In this document: one piece after another, positions 1 to 10,423 of the stretch | Numbering within the stretch: the first letter of the stretch is position 1 | Layout: every line of letters begins with the position of its first letter | Assembly: GCA_027531395.1 (NCBI GenBank) | Contig: JAPZRO010000004.1 | Coordinates: 620,001 to 684,000 of the forward strand | DNA length: 64,000 nt | From: Porphyrobacter sp. | GTDB lineage: Bacteria; Pseudomonadota; Alphaproteobacteria; Sphingomonadales; Sphingomonadaceae | Direction: 5' to 3' | Position numbers and translations under genes: made by a program | The notes under the pieces: model-generated | What the model saw: only the letters and a program-made list of their open reading frames with translations | The model's database searches: none | What the model was told of the DNA's origin: nothing

Positions 1-1
1 C

Positions 2-82
2 TTTGCCGATGACGAGGCGCCCAAGCTCGACAAGACCACGGCTGCCGCGCCGGGCGGCACTGGCGCGGGGACGGCCAAGTGA
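2..82 (+). CDS. C-terminal end of an unidentified protein (partial)
   Basis: Only the last 26 codons are in the window. They read as a Lys/Asp/Ala-Gly-Thr-rich tail ending in ...GTAK and a TGA stop. The stop overlaps the GTG start of the next gene (GTGA), which suggests translational coupling. Composition matches its neighbours. Too little remains to name a product. Confidence 0.5.
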   Translation, partial: FADDEAPKLDKTTAAAPGGTGAGTAK

Positions 83-1086
83 GGCTGACGCTGGCCGCGG
101 GCCTTGCCGCGCTGGCAATCGCAGGCTGCGCCCCGATGGAAGGCCCCGCGACGGGCGCGGATGCGGCGATGGCGCCGACGCTGTTCGTGGCGGCCAAGCG
201 CGGCAACACGCTGTCCAAAGTCGATCTCGCCACCGGCAAGGAGGTGCTGCGCCTGCCGAGCTGCACCAACCCGCACGAGCTGGCGACCGCACCCGACGGC
301 CAGCACGTCGCGCTCGCCTGCTATGGCGGGACGAGCGTCGACATCTTCCGCACCGATAGCCTCGACAAGGTCGCCAGCATCGATCTGGGCGCCAATGCCC
401 GTCCGCACGGCATCGTCTGGCACGCCAACGGCGATATCTACGCCACCGCCGAGGGGCGCAAATCGGTGTTCTGGATCAAGGCGCCGCTGTCCGAGACCCG
501 CGCCCTGTTCGAAAGCGCGACCGGCAAGGAGGGGAGCCACATGCTCGCGGTCAGCCCCGACGGGCGCACCGCATGGACCACCGACCTCGGCTCGCGCACC
601 GTGACGCGGGTCGATCTCGTCACCCGCCGCGCGCCGCTCTCGGTGACGGTGGGCGAGGAGCCTGAGGGCATTTCGCTCTCGCCCGACGGGAAAACCCTGT
701 GGGTCTCGGCGCGCGGCTCCAATCAGGCCTTCGCGCTCGATCCGCAGACGATGGAAGTGCGCGCCACGGTCGCCACCGGCCGCTTCCCGCTGCGCATCGC
801 CGTGCGCCCGCAAGGCGATGTCGCGGTGACCTCCGACCTTCAGGACGGCAGCCTCTCGGTGATCGACACGGCCACGGCCAAGGTGATCCGCACCATCGCC
901 GTCTCCGGCCCTGCCGAGGCGCAGACGCGGTTCCAGGTCACCATCCTGTGGTCGGACGACGGGCGCCGCATCTACGTCGCCGAGACCGCCAGCGACACCG
1001 TCGCCGAGGTCGATTACGCCAGCGGTAAAGTCCTGCGCCGCCTGCCGGGCGGCGAGGGCGGGGACGGGATGGCGATCCTGCCTTGA
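79..1086 (+). CDS. lipoprotein with YVTN-type beta-propeller
   Basis: A 335-residue protein starting at a GTG that overlaps the upstream stop. The N-terminus is a lipoprotein signal with lipobox LAIAGC (Cys17), so it is probably an outer-membrane or periplasmic lipoprotein. The rest consists of repeated blades of the SPDGK / VxTG / VDLATGK type (for example ISLSPDGKTLWVS and VIDTATAKVIRTIAV), typical of YVTN/NHL seven-bladed propellers. Such proteins usually act as scaffolds or ligand binders; no catalytic motif is visible. The stop overlaps the TTG start of the RimB-like gene (TTGA), so it may be co-translated with the rimB-rimK pair. Substrate and partner are unknown. Confidence 0.8.
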   Translation: MRLTLAAGLAALAIAGCAPMEGPATGADAAMAPTLFVAAKRGNTLSKVDLATGKEVLRLPSCTNPHELATAPDGQHVALACYGGTSVDIFRTDSLDKVASIDLGANARPHGIVWHANGDIYATAEGRKSVFWIKAPLSETRALFESATGKEGSHMLAVSPDGRTAWTTDLGSRTVTRVDLVTRRAPLSVTVGEEPEGISLSPDGKTLWVSARGSNQAFALDPQTMEVRATVATGRFPLRIAVRPQGDVAVTSDLQDGSLSVIDTATAKVIRTIAVSGPAEAQTRFQVTILWSDDGRRIYVAETASDTVAEVDYASGKVLRRLPGGEGGDGMAILP

Positions 1087-1538
1087 GCAAGACGCGCAGC
1101 CTGATGGTCGTGGGCTGGCGCGAGCTGGTCGATCTGCCCGAGCTTGGCCTTGCCGGCATACCCGCCAAGATCGACACCGGCGCGCGCACCTCCTCGCTCC
1201 ACGCCCATGTGCTCGACGACTTCCTGCGCGACGGGGAGCGCTTCGTGCGCTTCGCGGTCGACTGGGACGGGGTGCGCCACCACTGCGAAGCGGTGCATGT
1301 CGATGTGCGCGGCATCACCAGCTCCAACGGCGAGAGCCAGGAGCGCTTTGTCATAAAGACGCCGTTATCGATCGGTAATTTAACCTTCAGGGCGGAAATC
1401 AGTCTCGCGGATCGTTCCCAGATGCAGTTTCCGATGCTGATCGGGCGCACTGCGCTGCGGCGTCGGATGGTGGTCGATAGCGGTCATTCGTGGCTGCAAT
1501 CGTCACAAAACGCGTCTAAGGGGCCGGGCCGCCGGTAA
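1083..1538 (+). CDS. RimB-like retropepsin-type aspartyl protease (Zn_protease family)
   Basis: A 151-residue protein of the family historically called ATP-dependent zinc protease, now seen as a retropepsin-like aspartyl protease. The key motif is [12 protein letters not shown] at residues 29-40 (catalytic Asp31), and a family-typical P-M-L-I-G-R lies near the C-terminus. In E. coli and Pseudomonas a homologue (RimB) is encoded with RimK and, from published work, antagonises or shapes RimK-dependent glutamylation. Here rimK follows 23 bp downstream. The TTG start overlaps the previous stop; an in-frame ATG at 1104 (residue 8) is an alternative. The last third is locally less GC-rich than its neighbours. 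Confidence 0.8.
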   Translation: MSKTRSLMVVGWRELVDLPELGLAGIPAKIDTGARTSSLHAHVLDDFLRDGERFVRFAVDWDGVRHHCEAVHVDVRGITSSNGESQERFVIKTPLSIGNLTFRAEISLADRSQMQFPMLIGRTALRRRMVVDSGHSWLQSSQNASKGPGRR

Positions 1539-1561
1539 GCCACCGGCATGAAAGGGTTCCC

Positions 1562-2464
<903 letters not shown>

Positions 2465-2517
2465 TCGACTTTGCCCGCCGCACGCGCTAGGCTCCTGACT
2501 TTAGAGGGAGAATTGTC

Positions 2518-3429
2518 GTGAAGGCTGGGATCGCCGCGCTTGCACTGGCTCTGTGTATCGCCTCTCCCATGATCGCCCAGAACGCCCCGCGCGAGGTCAA
2601 TATCACCCAGGGCTCGACCCCGGGCTGGATCCCGAGCGAAGCGCTCGAGGCCGAGGCGCTGGCGACATGGCAGCGGTTCAACGCCCTCGTCGAGGCGGGC
2701 GACTACGATGCCGCCCATGCGATGATGGGCGAGGGAATGCGGGCGCAGTATCCGCTCGAGCGGTTCCGCGAGGATCGCAGGCAGGCGGCCGCTGCGCGCG
2801 GGGCGCTGGTTTCGCGCAATCTCGTCAAGCTCACCTGGACCAAGGACGGCCCCGGCGTGCCCTATCCCGGCACCTTTGTCGCGATCGATGCCAGCGCGGC
2901 CTTCGCCAAGGCTGACCGGATGTGCGGTTACACCATTCTGCATCAGGCCCCCGGCGCGGACGGGTTCACGATCTCCCGCTTCGAGGAGAACGTGCTCGAC
3001 AACGAGGCCTTCGCTCAGATTGCCGGACAGCACAGTCCATTGCAGGCGCTGCTGGTGTGGCGGCTGCTTGCGCGCAATTGCCCGAACTACACGCCCGAAC
3101 CCCTGCCCGATACGCTCGCCGAGGGGATCGAATATGGCAGCGTTGCCGAGGCTCGGGCAGCCGTTTCTGTGCGGGAGGGGGTCAAGACCAGAACCGAGAA
3201 CGGCTGGACCGTAATCATGGACCAGGCCAGCTATTCGATCTGGTCCTTCGCACCCGAGGGCGCGCCGACCTATCCCGCCGTCATAAAGCGCTGGGTGGAA
3301 CCGACGGGGAAGGACACTTCGCGCGCCTCCATGGCGATGCGCTGTGAGGCCGGCAAGCGCGCCTGCGACGCGCTGTTCGACGAGATGGCGCTGCGCAACG
3401 GCTTCACCCCGGTCTCGCTGGAGCCATAG
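2518..3429 (+). CDS. secreted protein of unknown function with DUF4019-like N-terminal region
   Basis: A 303-residue protein with a GTG start, chosen because a GGGAG-type ribosome site sits just upstream and because it gives a clean signal peptide (roughly residues 1-21, ending ...SPMIAQ). Residues 40-170 (W..F..LVEAGDYDAAHAMM ... TKDGPGVPYPGTFVAID ... GFTISRFEENVLDN) resemble the DUF4019 pattern of periplasmic proteins. The second half is not recognised; it has four Cys residues that could form disulfides. It follows rimK after 53 bp and may or may not be in that operon. No function assigned. Confidence 0.7.
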   Translation: MKAGIAALALALCIASPMIAQNAPREVNITQGSTPGWIPSEALEAEALATWQRFNALVEAGDYDAAHAMMGEGMRAQYPLERFREDRRQAAAARGALVSRNLVKLTWTKDGPGVPYPGTFVAIDASAAFAKADRMCGYTILHQAPGADGFTISRFEENVLDNEAFAQIAGQHSPLQALLVWRLLARNCPNYTPEPLPDTLAEGIEYGSVAEARAAVSVREGVKTRTENGWTVIMDQASYSIWSFAPEGAPTYPAVIKRWVEPTGKDTSRASMAMRCEAGKRACDALFDEMALRNGFTPVSLEP

Positions 3430-3435
3430 CCCCCC

Positions 3436-4203
3436 TCATGCATTCCTGGCCGTCAGCCCGCCATCGACCGGGATCGCCACCCCGGTGATGTAGCTCGCTG
3501 CCGGCAGCACCAGCGACAGGGTGATGTGCGCGACTTCCTCTGGCTCGCCGTAGCGCTTGAGCGCGGTGCGGCGCTTGGCGAAGATGGTCTTGTGCTCCTC
3601 AGCCACCGCATCGGTCATCGCGGTGCGGATCGGACCGGGGCAGATGCAGTTGACCGTGATCCCTTCAGGCCCGAGATCGACCGCGAGGCCGCGCGTCAGC
3701 CCGATCACGCCGGTCTTGGCCGCGACATAGGGCGTATCGCCCGGGGTCGCGCCGAGGCCTTCGGTCGAGGCGATGTTGACGATCCGTGCGGCATCGCTCT
3801 GGCGCAGCCACGGCAACGCGGCGCGCACCATGCGCTGGTGGGCGGTGAGCATGACGGCGAGCGCGCGGTGCCAGATCTCCTCGTAGGCGGGACCATCGAG
3901 GCCGCAGAAGCTCGACACCCCGGCATTGTTCACCAGAATGTCGATCCTCCCGAAGTCGGCGGCGATCTGTGCCACCACCCGTGCAATCGCTTCGCCATCC
4001 GCCACATCGAGCGCATAGGCGCGCGCGCTGCCGCCGCATTCCGCCGCCACCGCCGCGCTGGCGGCAAGGTCGAGATCGATCACCGCCACAGCAGCGCCTT
4101 CGCTGGCGAAGAGGCGCGCGGTGGCCAGTCCCATGCCGCTCGCCGCGCCGGTGACGATCGCGACGCGCCCGGCGATCGAGCGGGACAGGGCAGGGTCAGG
4201 CAT
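3436..4203 (-). CDS. SDR family NAD(P)-dependent oxidoreductase
   Basis: A 255-residue classical short-chain dehydrogenase. Visible are the Rossmann motif TGAASGMG (residues 19-26), NNAG for the central strand, catalytic Ser in NIASTEG, and the YVAAK Tyr/Lys pair. The C-terminus reads SYITGVAIPVDGGL, standard for the family. Substrate cannot be told from sequence. It runs convergent to the DUF4019-like gene (6 bp between stops) and divergent from the secreted protein at 4355, with 151 bp between the starts. Confidence 0.88.
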   Translation of the reverse strand: MPDPALSRSIAGRVAIVTGAASGMGLATARLFASEGAAVAVIDLDLAASAAVAAECGGSARAYALDVADGEAIARVVAQIAADFGRIDILVNNAGVSSFCGLDGPAYEEIWHRALAVMLTAHQRMVRAALPWLRQSDAARIVNIASTEGLGATPGDTPYVAAKTGVIGLTRGLAVDLGPEGITVNCICPGPIRTAMTDAVAEEHKTIFAKRRTALKRYGEPEEVAHITLSLVLPAASYITGVAIPVDGGLTARNA

Positions 4204-4354
4204 GGCAAATTCTCCGGCAAAATTGTCGCACCAGCCTAGCCGCGCCCGGCCTGCGCGTCACCTTGCGTGAGGATTGACCAAAAAATCCAAGTCGCGGCCC
4301 ACGATCTGGGCTAAGACCTCCCCGCGCTGCCTTGGCGCTACTGGAGAAAATCGC

Positions 4355-4843
4355 ATGAATGCACGTCACGTCCTGTCGCTGCCCGCCCTTGCTGCCGCGG
4401 GGCTTGTTCTGGCCACCGCAGCGCCTGCCGCCGCGAAGGATGCCAGCGTCGAGAAGCGTCTCGATGCGCGGGGCACCAAGTACGAGATCGACGATGACGG
4501 CGATTACAAGATCGTGATCAGCTGGGAGAAGGAATCGCGCTCGCAGATCGTGTTCGTCTCGGGCAAGACCGAGGAAGTCGCCGGTCTGGTGATCCGCGAG
4601 GTGTTTGCGCCGGCCGCGATCATCGATCAGCATGAGGTTGGCGGCAAGGAAGCGCTGGCGCTGCTGGAAGCCTCGGGCCAGACCAAGTTCGGCAGCTGGG
4701 AAATCCGTGGCGGCGTGGTCTATTTCGTCGCCAAGGTGTTCGACGACATTTCCGCAGAGAAGCTCGATTCGGTGCTCGCGATCATCTCGGAAACCGCTGA
4801 CGACAAGGAAATCGAGCTCACCGGCGGCAAGGACGACCTCTAA
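4355..4843 (+). CDS. small secreted protein, YbjN-like fold suggested
   Basis: A 162-residue protein starting at the ATG that opens a good Sec signal (MNARHVLSLPALAAAGLVLA..., cleavage after an APAAA-type site near residue 28). The mature part alternates short beta-like strands with acidic helices (KYEIDDDGDYKIVISW, SRSQIVFVSGKT, WEIRGGVVYFVAKV, LDSVLAIISETAD). That layout is reminiscent of YbjN-domain proteins (type III secretion chaperone-like fold), but this rests on pattern only. It is monocistronic, facing a bidirectional terminator. Confidence 0.65.
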   Translation: MNARHVLSLPALAAAGLVLATAAPAAAKDASVEKRLDARGTKYEIDDDGDYKIVISWEKESRSQIVFVSGKTEEVAGLVIREVFAPAAIIDQHEVGGKEALALLEASGQTKFGSWEIRGGVVYFVAKVFDDISAEKLDSVLAIISETADDKEIELTGGKDDL

Positions 4844-4855
4844 CCCATAGGGCAG

Positions 4856-4884
4856 GGCCGCCGTTCCGCGCCGGAACGGCGGCC
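4856..4884. terminator. bidirectional hairpin between convergent genes
   Basis: A perfect 13-bp stem (GGCCGCCGTTCCG, loop CGC, then its exact complement) lies 12 bp after the secreted-protein stop and 14 bp before the amn stop on the other strand. No U-tract is present on either side, so it is a terminator or 3' stabiliser rather than a textbook intrinsic terminator. Confidence 0.7.
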
Positions 4885-4898
4885 TGCTCGCGCCGCCC

Positions 4899-6335
4899 TT
4901 ACCTGAAGGGCGGTTCGTTGAACGCGCGCAGCTTGCGCGAATGCAGGCGGTCGCCCTCGTCGCGCAGCATCGCGCAGGCGACGATGCCCATCTGGAGGTG
5001 GGCGGCGATGGCTTCCTCGTAGAACTTGTTGGCCTGCCCGGGCAGCTTGATCTCGCCGTGGAGCGGCTTGTCCGAGACGCACAGCAGCGTCCCGTAGGGC
5101 ACGCGGAAACGGTAGCCCTGCGTGGCAATGGTCGCGCTTTCCATGTCGATCGCGATGGCACGGCTCTGCGAGAAGCGCTTGGCTGACGAGGAATAGCGCA
5201 GCTCCCAGTTGCGATCGTCGGTGGTGACGACCGTGCCGGTGCGCATCCGCTGCTTGAGGTTCGCGCCCTGCACGCCGCTGACCTTCTCGGCCGCGGCTGC
5301 CATAGCCTGCTGCACTTCGGCAATCGGCGGGATCGGCACTTCGGGCGGAAGCACCGGATCGAGCACGTGATCGTCGCGCAGATAGGCGTGGGCGAGCACG
5401 AAGTCGCCGATCTTCTGGGTCGAGCGCAGCCCGCCGCAGTGGCCGATCATCAGCCAGGCATGGGGGCGCAGCACCGCGAGGTGATCGCAGATCGTCTTGG
5501 CGTTGGAGGGGCCGACGCCGATGTTGACGAGGGTAATCCCGCGCCCGTCCTCGCGGATCAGGTGATAGGCGGGCATCTGGTGGCGGCGCCACGCGGTGTC
5601 GTTGAGCTGGTCCTGCGCATGGGTGGTGGGCTCGCGGATGTCGAGCCCGGCCGCGCCGGTCAGCGCGACATAGCCGTTGGTGCCGATCTGGGTCGCACCC
5701 CAGTTCACGAATTCATCGACATAGCGGTGATAGTTCGTGAACAGGATGAAGTCCTGAAAGTCCGCGACCTCGCTGCCGGTGTAGTGCTTGAGGCGGGCGA
5801 GCGAGTAGTCGGTGCGCAGGCCATCGAACAGCGAGAGCGGCATGTCGCTCATCCCGTCGACCTCGATCCCGTCGGCCAGCTCGTCGCCGATCAGGGCGAG
5901 GTCGGTCGAGGGGAAGTGCGCGGCGATTTCCTGCGGCGCGATGCCGACCATCGCCGCCCCGGCCTCGCCGTCGAGCACATAGGGGAAGGGGATTTCCTGA
6001 TGCGAACGTCCGACCGTGATCTCGACCTCGTATTCGGCGGCGATCAGGGTCAGCTGCTCGGTGAGATATTCGGCGAAAAGATCGGGCCGGGTGATGGTGG
6101 TGGTGTAGGTGCCGGGCATCTCGAGCCGCCCGAAGGCGCGGCTGCGATCGCGCGGGGCGCCGACGCCGGCATAGGTGAGGGTGATCTGCGGGTAGGCGTA
6201 GCTGCCGTCCTCGCGGCGATGCGGCGGAGGCATGGTGCCGTCGCGCCCGAAGGCGATCACGTCGTCGCGCAGGGTGCGCACCGCCTCGTCATAGTGCTGC
6301 TGGAGTTCGCTGAGGATAGCGGGAATATCGATCAT
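4899..6335 (-). CDS. amn: AMP nucleosidase
   Basis: A 478-residue protein with the two-part architecture of AMP nucleosidase (AMP + H2O to adenine + ribose 5-phosphate). The N-terminal regulatory domain contains the ITLTYAGVGAPRDRSRAFGR block. The C-terminal part (from about residue 280) is nucleoside-phosphorylase-like, with the NIGVGPSNAKT, MIGHCGGLR and IDMESATIA motifs; the last holds the active-site Glu of the fold. Length matches the E. coli enzyme (about 480). It is cytoplasmic, in adenylate salvage and energy-charge control. It lies downstream of rplI on the same strand but is separated by a strong terminator hairpin (6410-6440), so it is probably transcribed separately. Confidence 0.95.
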   Translation of the reverse strand: MIDIPAILSELQQHYDEAVRTLRDDVIAFGRDGTMPPPHRREDGSYAYPQITLTYAGVGAPRDRSRAFGRLEMPGTYTTTITRPDLFAEYLTEQLTLIAAEYEVEITVGRSHQEIPFPYVLDGEAGAAMVGIAPQEIAAHFPSTDLALIGDELADGIEVDGMSDMPLSLFDGLRTDYSLARLKHYTGSEVADFQDFILFTNYHRYVDEFVNWGATQIGTNGYVALTGAAGLDIREPTTHAQDQLNDTAWRRHQMPAYHLIREDGRGITLVNIGVGPSNAKTICDHLAVLRPHAWLMIGHCGGLRSTQKIGDFVLAHAYLRDDHVLDPVLPPEVPIPPIAEVQQAMAAAAEKVSGVQGANLKQRMRTGTVVTTDDRNWELRYSSSAKRFSQSRAIAIDMESATIATQGYRFRVPYGTLLCVSDKPLHGEIKLPGQANKFYEEAIAAHLQMGIVACAMLRDEGDRLHSRKLRAFNEPPFR

Positions 6336-6409
6336 GGCAGTTGTTCTGCTCCTTTTGTGTTATCGTTGTGTTGCAGCACCTTGGCGTTTGCGGGGGCTGT
6401 TTACAAGAA

Positions 6410-6440
6410 GGGCGCGAAGATCGAGATGATCTTCGCGCCC
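6410..6440 (-). terminator. terminator of the rpsF-rpsR-rplI operon
   Basis: A perfect 13-bp stem (GGGCGCGAAGATC and its complement) with a 5-nt loop, 31 bp after the rplI stop on the minus strand. It is followed in that direction by TTCTTGT, a weak T-rich run. Its position between rplI and amn fits transcription termination. Confidence 0.75.
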
Positions 6441-6471
6441 TGCTGTGTGTCTTTGCCGAGAGGCAGAAGGC

Positions 6472-7077
6472 TTAGGCGTCCTCGCCGCCTTCGAGCAGTT
6501 CGGCCGGGATTTCGCCCGGTTCGAGGCTGGTGTCGATGCGGGTGGCATCGGCCTGTTCCTCGATCGCGCGCTGTTCGTCCTCGAACATCGCGGCGAGCAC
6601 GTCGACGCCTTCGCTCTGGAGCTTGGCTTCGTCGTCCGAACGGGCAACGTTGGCCTTGACGGTCACGCGCACTTCGGGGTGCAGGGCGACGGTCACGTCG
6701 TGCATGCCGATGGTCTTGATCGGCGCGCCGAGGATGACCATGCGCTTGTCGACCGAGTGGCCCTGCTCGGCGAGACCGGCGACGATGTCGCGCACGCTCA
6801 CCGAACCGTAGAGCTGGCCGGCGTTCGAAGCGGCGCGGATCAGCACCACTTCAGCGCCTGCAACCTTCTCGCCCTGCGCTTCAGCGTCCGAGCGACGGGC
6901 GGCGTTTTCGGCCACCAGACGGTCACGGTTGGCTTCGAAGACCTTCTTGTTGGCTTCGTTGGCGCGGAGAGCCTTCTTTTGCGGCAGCAGGAAGTTGCGC
7001 GCATAGCCGTCCTTCACGGTGACGACGTCACCGATCGAGCCGAGCTTTTCGATGCGCTCAAGGAGAATGATATCCAT
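6472..7077 (-). CDS. rplI: 50S ribosomal protein L9
   Basis: It starts [19 protein letters not shown] and continues [20 protein letters not shown], the diagnostic L9 N-terminal domain that binds 23S rRNA. A long helix and a C-terminal domain with V-T-V-A-L-H-P-E-V follow. At 201 residues it is longer than the roughly 150 of E. coli; the extra 45 or so residues are an acidic tail ([31 protein letters not shown]...), which is common in alphaproteobacterial L9. It is the last gene of the rpsF-rpsR-rplI operon, 14 bp after rpsR. Confidence 0.97.
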   Translation of the reverse strand: MDIILLERIEKLGSIGDVVTVKDGYARNFLLPQKKALRANEANKKVFEANRDRLVAENAARRSDAEAQGEKVAGAEVVLIRAASNAGQLYGSVSVRDIVAGLAEQGHSVDKRMVILGAPIKTIGMHDVTVALHPEVRVTVKANVARSDDEAKLQSEGVDVLAAMFEDEQRAIEEQADATRIDTSLEPGEIPAELLEGGEDA

Positions 7078-7091
7078 TTCGTCTTCTCCTC

Positions 7092-7316
7092 TTACTTCAC
7101 GATGAAGGGCAGCAGACCGATCTGGCGGGCGCGCTTGATCGCCTGGGCCAGTTCACGCTGCTTCTTCGCCGAAACGGCGGTGATGCGCGAGGGCACGATC
7201 TTGCCACGCTCGGACATGAAGCCCTGCAGCAGGCGCACGTCCTTGTAATCGATCTTGGGGGCGTCCTTGGCCGCGAACGGGCAGGACTTGCGGCGGCGGA
7301 AAAACGGGCGGGCCAT
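7092..7316 (-). CDS. rpsR: 30S ribosomal protein S18
   Basis: A 74-residue S18 with the typical RRRKSCPF start, the IDYKDVRLL segment, [11 protein letters not shown] and a [11 protein letters not shown] end. It partners S6 on the 30S platform. The ATG overlaps the rpsF stop (ATGA), showing coupled translation that keeps S6 and S18 equimolar. Confidence 0.97.
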   Translation of the reverse strand: MARPFFRRRKSCPFAAKDAPKIDYKDVRLLQGFMSERGKIVPSRITAVSAKKQRELAQAIKRARQIGLLPFIVK

Positions 7317-7681
7317 CAGTCGCGCTCCTCACGGGTTTCGCGACGCTTCCGCTCGCGTTCGTTCTTGCGCATCATCACGCTCGGACCTTCCTCGTGGGCG
7401 TCCACGCGGATGGTCATGTAGCGGATGACGTCTTCGTTGATGCGGGTCTGGCGCTCGAGCTCGGCAACGACCGAGCCGGGGGCGTCGATGTTGAGCAGCA
7501 CGAAATGCGCCTTGCGGTTGCGCTCGATCTTGTAGGCGAGCGACTTGAGGCCCCAGGTCTCGGTCTTGGTGACCTTGCCGTTGCCGGCCTCGACGATTTC
7601 GGTGGCTTGCGCCGCCAGCGCGTCAACCTGAGCCTGGCTCAGATCCTGACGCGCAAGAAAGACGTGCTCGTAGAGCGCCAT
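7316..7681 (-). CDS. rpsF: 30S ribosomal protein S6
   Basis: A 121-residue S6 starting [18 protein letters not shown]. The start at 7681 is chosen over a frame start 21 bp upstream because an AAAGGA ribosome site precedes it. The body carries [29 protein letters not shown] and [11 protein letters not shown], standard S6. The C-terminal tail is highly charged and ends ...RETREERD; unlike E. coli S6 it does not end in Glu-Glu, the RimK acceptor, although rimK is present in this window. First gene of the ribosomal operon. Confidence 0.97.
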   Translation of the reverse strand: MALYEHVFLARQDLSQAQVDALAAQATEIVEAGNGKVTKTETWGLKSLAYKIERNRKAHFVLLNIDAPGSVVAELERQTRINEDVIRYMTIRVDAHEEGPSVMMRKNERERKRRETREERD

Positions 7682-7897
7682 CTTGCGTCCTTTCACTACC
7701 ATGCCGATCGCTGGCTGATCCGACGCTTGCGCGCACGGGGCCCCTCCGGCTTTCTTCGATACATCGCCGGGCGGTTCCCATGCGAAGCGCGGCCCCTTAC
7801 AGCTTTGCCGGGCAATTGCAAGTCTTGTCGCGCGGGAACCGGACGGGCAGGCGGGCGGTTGCGCGTTAGCATGATTCGATAAAAGGGGGGTTTCGCC

Positions 7898-8845
<948 letters not shown>

Positions 8846-8855
8846 GCCTCCATCC

Positions 8856-9506
8856 ATGACCAAACCGATCCTCTACACCTGTGCGCGCTCGCGCGGACTG
8901 CGCGCGACCTGGGCCGCCGAAGAAGCGGCCGTCGATATCGACCTCAAGATTCTGCCCTTCCCGCCGCGCTACCTCGCGCCCGAATACATGGGCATCAACC
9001 CATTGGGCACGGTGCCGATGCTGGTCGACGGCGAGACGCAGATGACCGAGAGCTGCGCCATCGCGCATTACCTCGCCACCCGTGAAGGCTACACGGCGCT
9101 GGCCGTCGCCCCGGGCGAGCGCGATTACGGCGAATATTGCGACTACACCTACCACGCCGATGCGACGATCACCTTCCCCCAGACGGTCTATATGCGCTTC
9201 TGCCTGTTCGAGAAGGACAAGGGCTTGCAGGAGGCGGGCCTCGCCTATGCCAAGTGGTTCCACAAGCGCCTGATCAAGGTCGAGCAGCGGCTCGAGGGGC
9301 GCGAGTTTCTCTGCGCCGACCGCTTCACCGTGGCCGATATCTGCGTCGGCTACGCGCTGATCCTCGCCGAAAGTGTCGGGCTGGACGAGGGCGTGCCGCA
9401 AAGTCTCAAGGACTACCGCGCCCGCCTCACCGCACGCCCCGCCTACCTGCGGGCCTTTGCGCGCGAGGAAGAGGGACGCCGGGCTCTGGCGCAAGCGGGC
9501 GGCTGA
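8856..9506 (+). CDS. glutathione S-transferase family protein
   Basis: A 216-residue protein with an N-terminal thioredoxin-like domain (MTKPILYTCARSRGLRATWAAEE ... NPLGTVPMLVDGE ... MTESCAIAHYLA) carrying the cis-Pro of GTVP and the ES pair that binds the glutathione gamma-glutamyl group. An all-helical C-terminal domain follows, with the conserved FTVADICVGYAL and Asp. The ATG at 8856 is chosen, 11 bp after the DUF808 stop, because upstream in-frame codons are not GST-like. Specific conjugation substrate unknown. Confidence 0.9.
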   Translation: MTKPILYTCARSRGLRATWAAEEAAVDIDLKILPFPPRYLAPEYMGINPLGTVPMLVDGETQMTESCAIAHYLATREGYTALAVAPGERDYGEYCDYTYHADATITFPQTVYMRFCLFEKDKGLQEAGLAYAKWFHKRLIKVEQRLEGREFLCADRFTVADICVGYALILAESVGLDEGVPQSLKDYRARLTARPAYLRAFAREEEGRRALAQAGG

Positions 9507-9631
9507 GTTTTCGCAGTAGCGCCCGGGGCTCGCGCAGCCTATGGCCCCGGTATCAATTGAAACAATCACGTGTCAGGCGGACATCGCCTGCGTTGTCGCA
9601 CATTCGCGGACGACTTCACGCGAACGGGACC

Positions 9632-10420
9632 ATGAACGTGCGCCTTCAGATCAATGTGCAGCTCGACTACAGCCTCTCGCGCCCCTGCGACCTGCTGCTC
9701 CAAATCGAGGCCGCCGCGATCCCCGAGCAGGTTGTCGAGGAGACTAAGCTGACCCTCTCCCCCTGCGAACACTTTGCGCGTGTTCCGGCGCAGGACCATA
9801 TCGGCGAGCGTATCTGGCTACGTCAGGAAGGCCAGCTGCTCGTCGATTACCGCAGCACCGTCAGGATCGAGCGGATCGTCCGCGACATTGCCGCGCTCCC
9901 CGCACTTCCCCCGCACCGCTTGCCCGGAGAGACGGTGCAGTACCTGCTGCCCTCCCGCTATTGCCCTTCGCACCAGTTCACCGACTTTGTCGAGAGCACC
10001 TTCGGCACCCTTGAAGGCGGAGCGAGGCTTTCGGCCATGCACGACTGGGTGGCGGATCACATGTCCTACGTGCCCGGTGCAAGCGATTCCGAGACCAATG
10101 CGATCGACACCTTCCACGCAGGCAAAGGCGTATGCCGCGATTACGCGCACCTGCTGATCACGCTAGCGCGGGCGGGCGAAATTCCGGCGCGCTTTGCCAG
10201 CGTCTATGCGCCGGGGGTAAAACCACCCGATTTCCACGCGGTCGCCGAGGTGTTTCTTGGCGGCGAATGGCACCTTGTCGATGCGACCGGCATGGCGAAC
10301 GAAGCCGAGATGGCGAAGATCGGGATCGGGCGTGACAGCGGGGACGTGGCTTTCCTCACCGCCTTCGGCCCGCTCTACCTCAACCGCCAGAGCGTGGCGG
10401 TGGAGGCGCTGGCCGATTGA
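9632..10420 (+). CDS. transglutaminase-like cysteine protease/amidase
   Basis: A 262-residue protein from the ATG at 9632 (MNVRLQINVQLDYSLS). The N-terminal beta region is the usual bacterial transglutaminase N-domain. The core has the papain-like triad: Cys in GKGVCRDYAHL, His in DFHAVAEVFL, Asp in LVDATGMA. Such proteins are thought to be proteases or amidases rather than true cross-linkers and are cytoplasmic when, as here, no signal peptide is present. Its stop is 3 bp from the stop of the convergent acyl-CoA synthetase gene. Confidence 0.9.
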   Translation: MNVRLQINVQLDYSLSRPCDLLLQIEAAAIPEQVVEETKLTLSPCEHFARVPAQDHIGERIWLRQEGQLLVDYRSTVRIERIVRDIAALPALPPHRLPGETVQYLLPSRYCPSHQFTDFVESTFGTLEGGARLSAMHDWVADHMSYVPGASDSETNAIDTFHAGKGVCRDYAHLLITLARAGEIPARFASVYAPGVKPPDFHAVAEVFLGGEWHLVDATGMANEAEMAKIGIGRDSGDVAFLTAFGPLYLNRQSVAVEALAD

Positions 10421-10423
10421 GCC

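Noticed and set aside
7703..7897. Possible S6:S18-binding leader RNA upstream of rpsF
   Set aside because: I could not identify the conserved bulged stem by eye, so no regulatory RNA is claimed.
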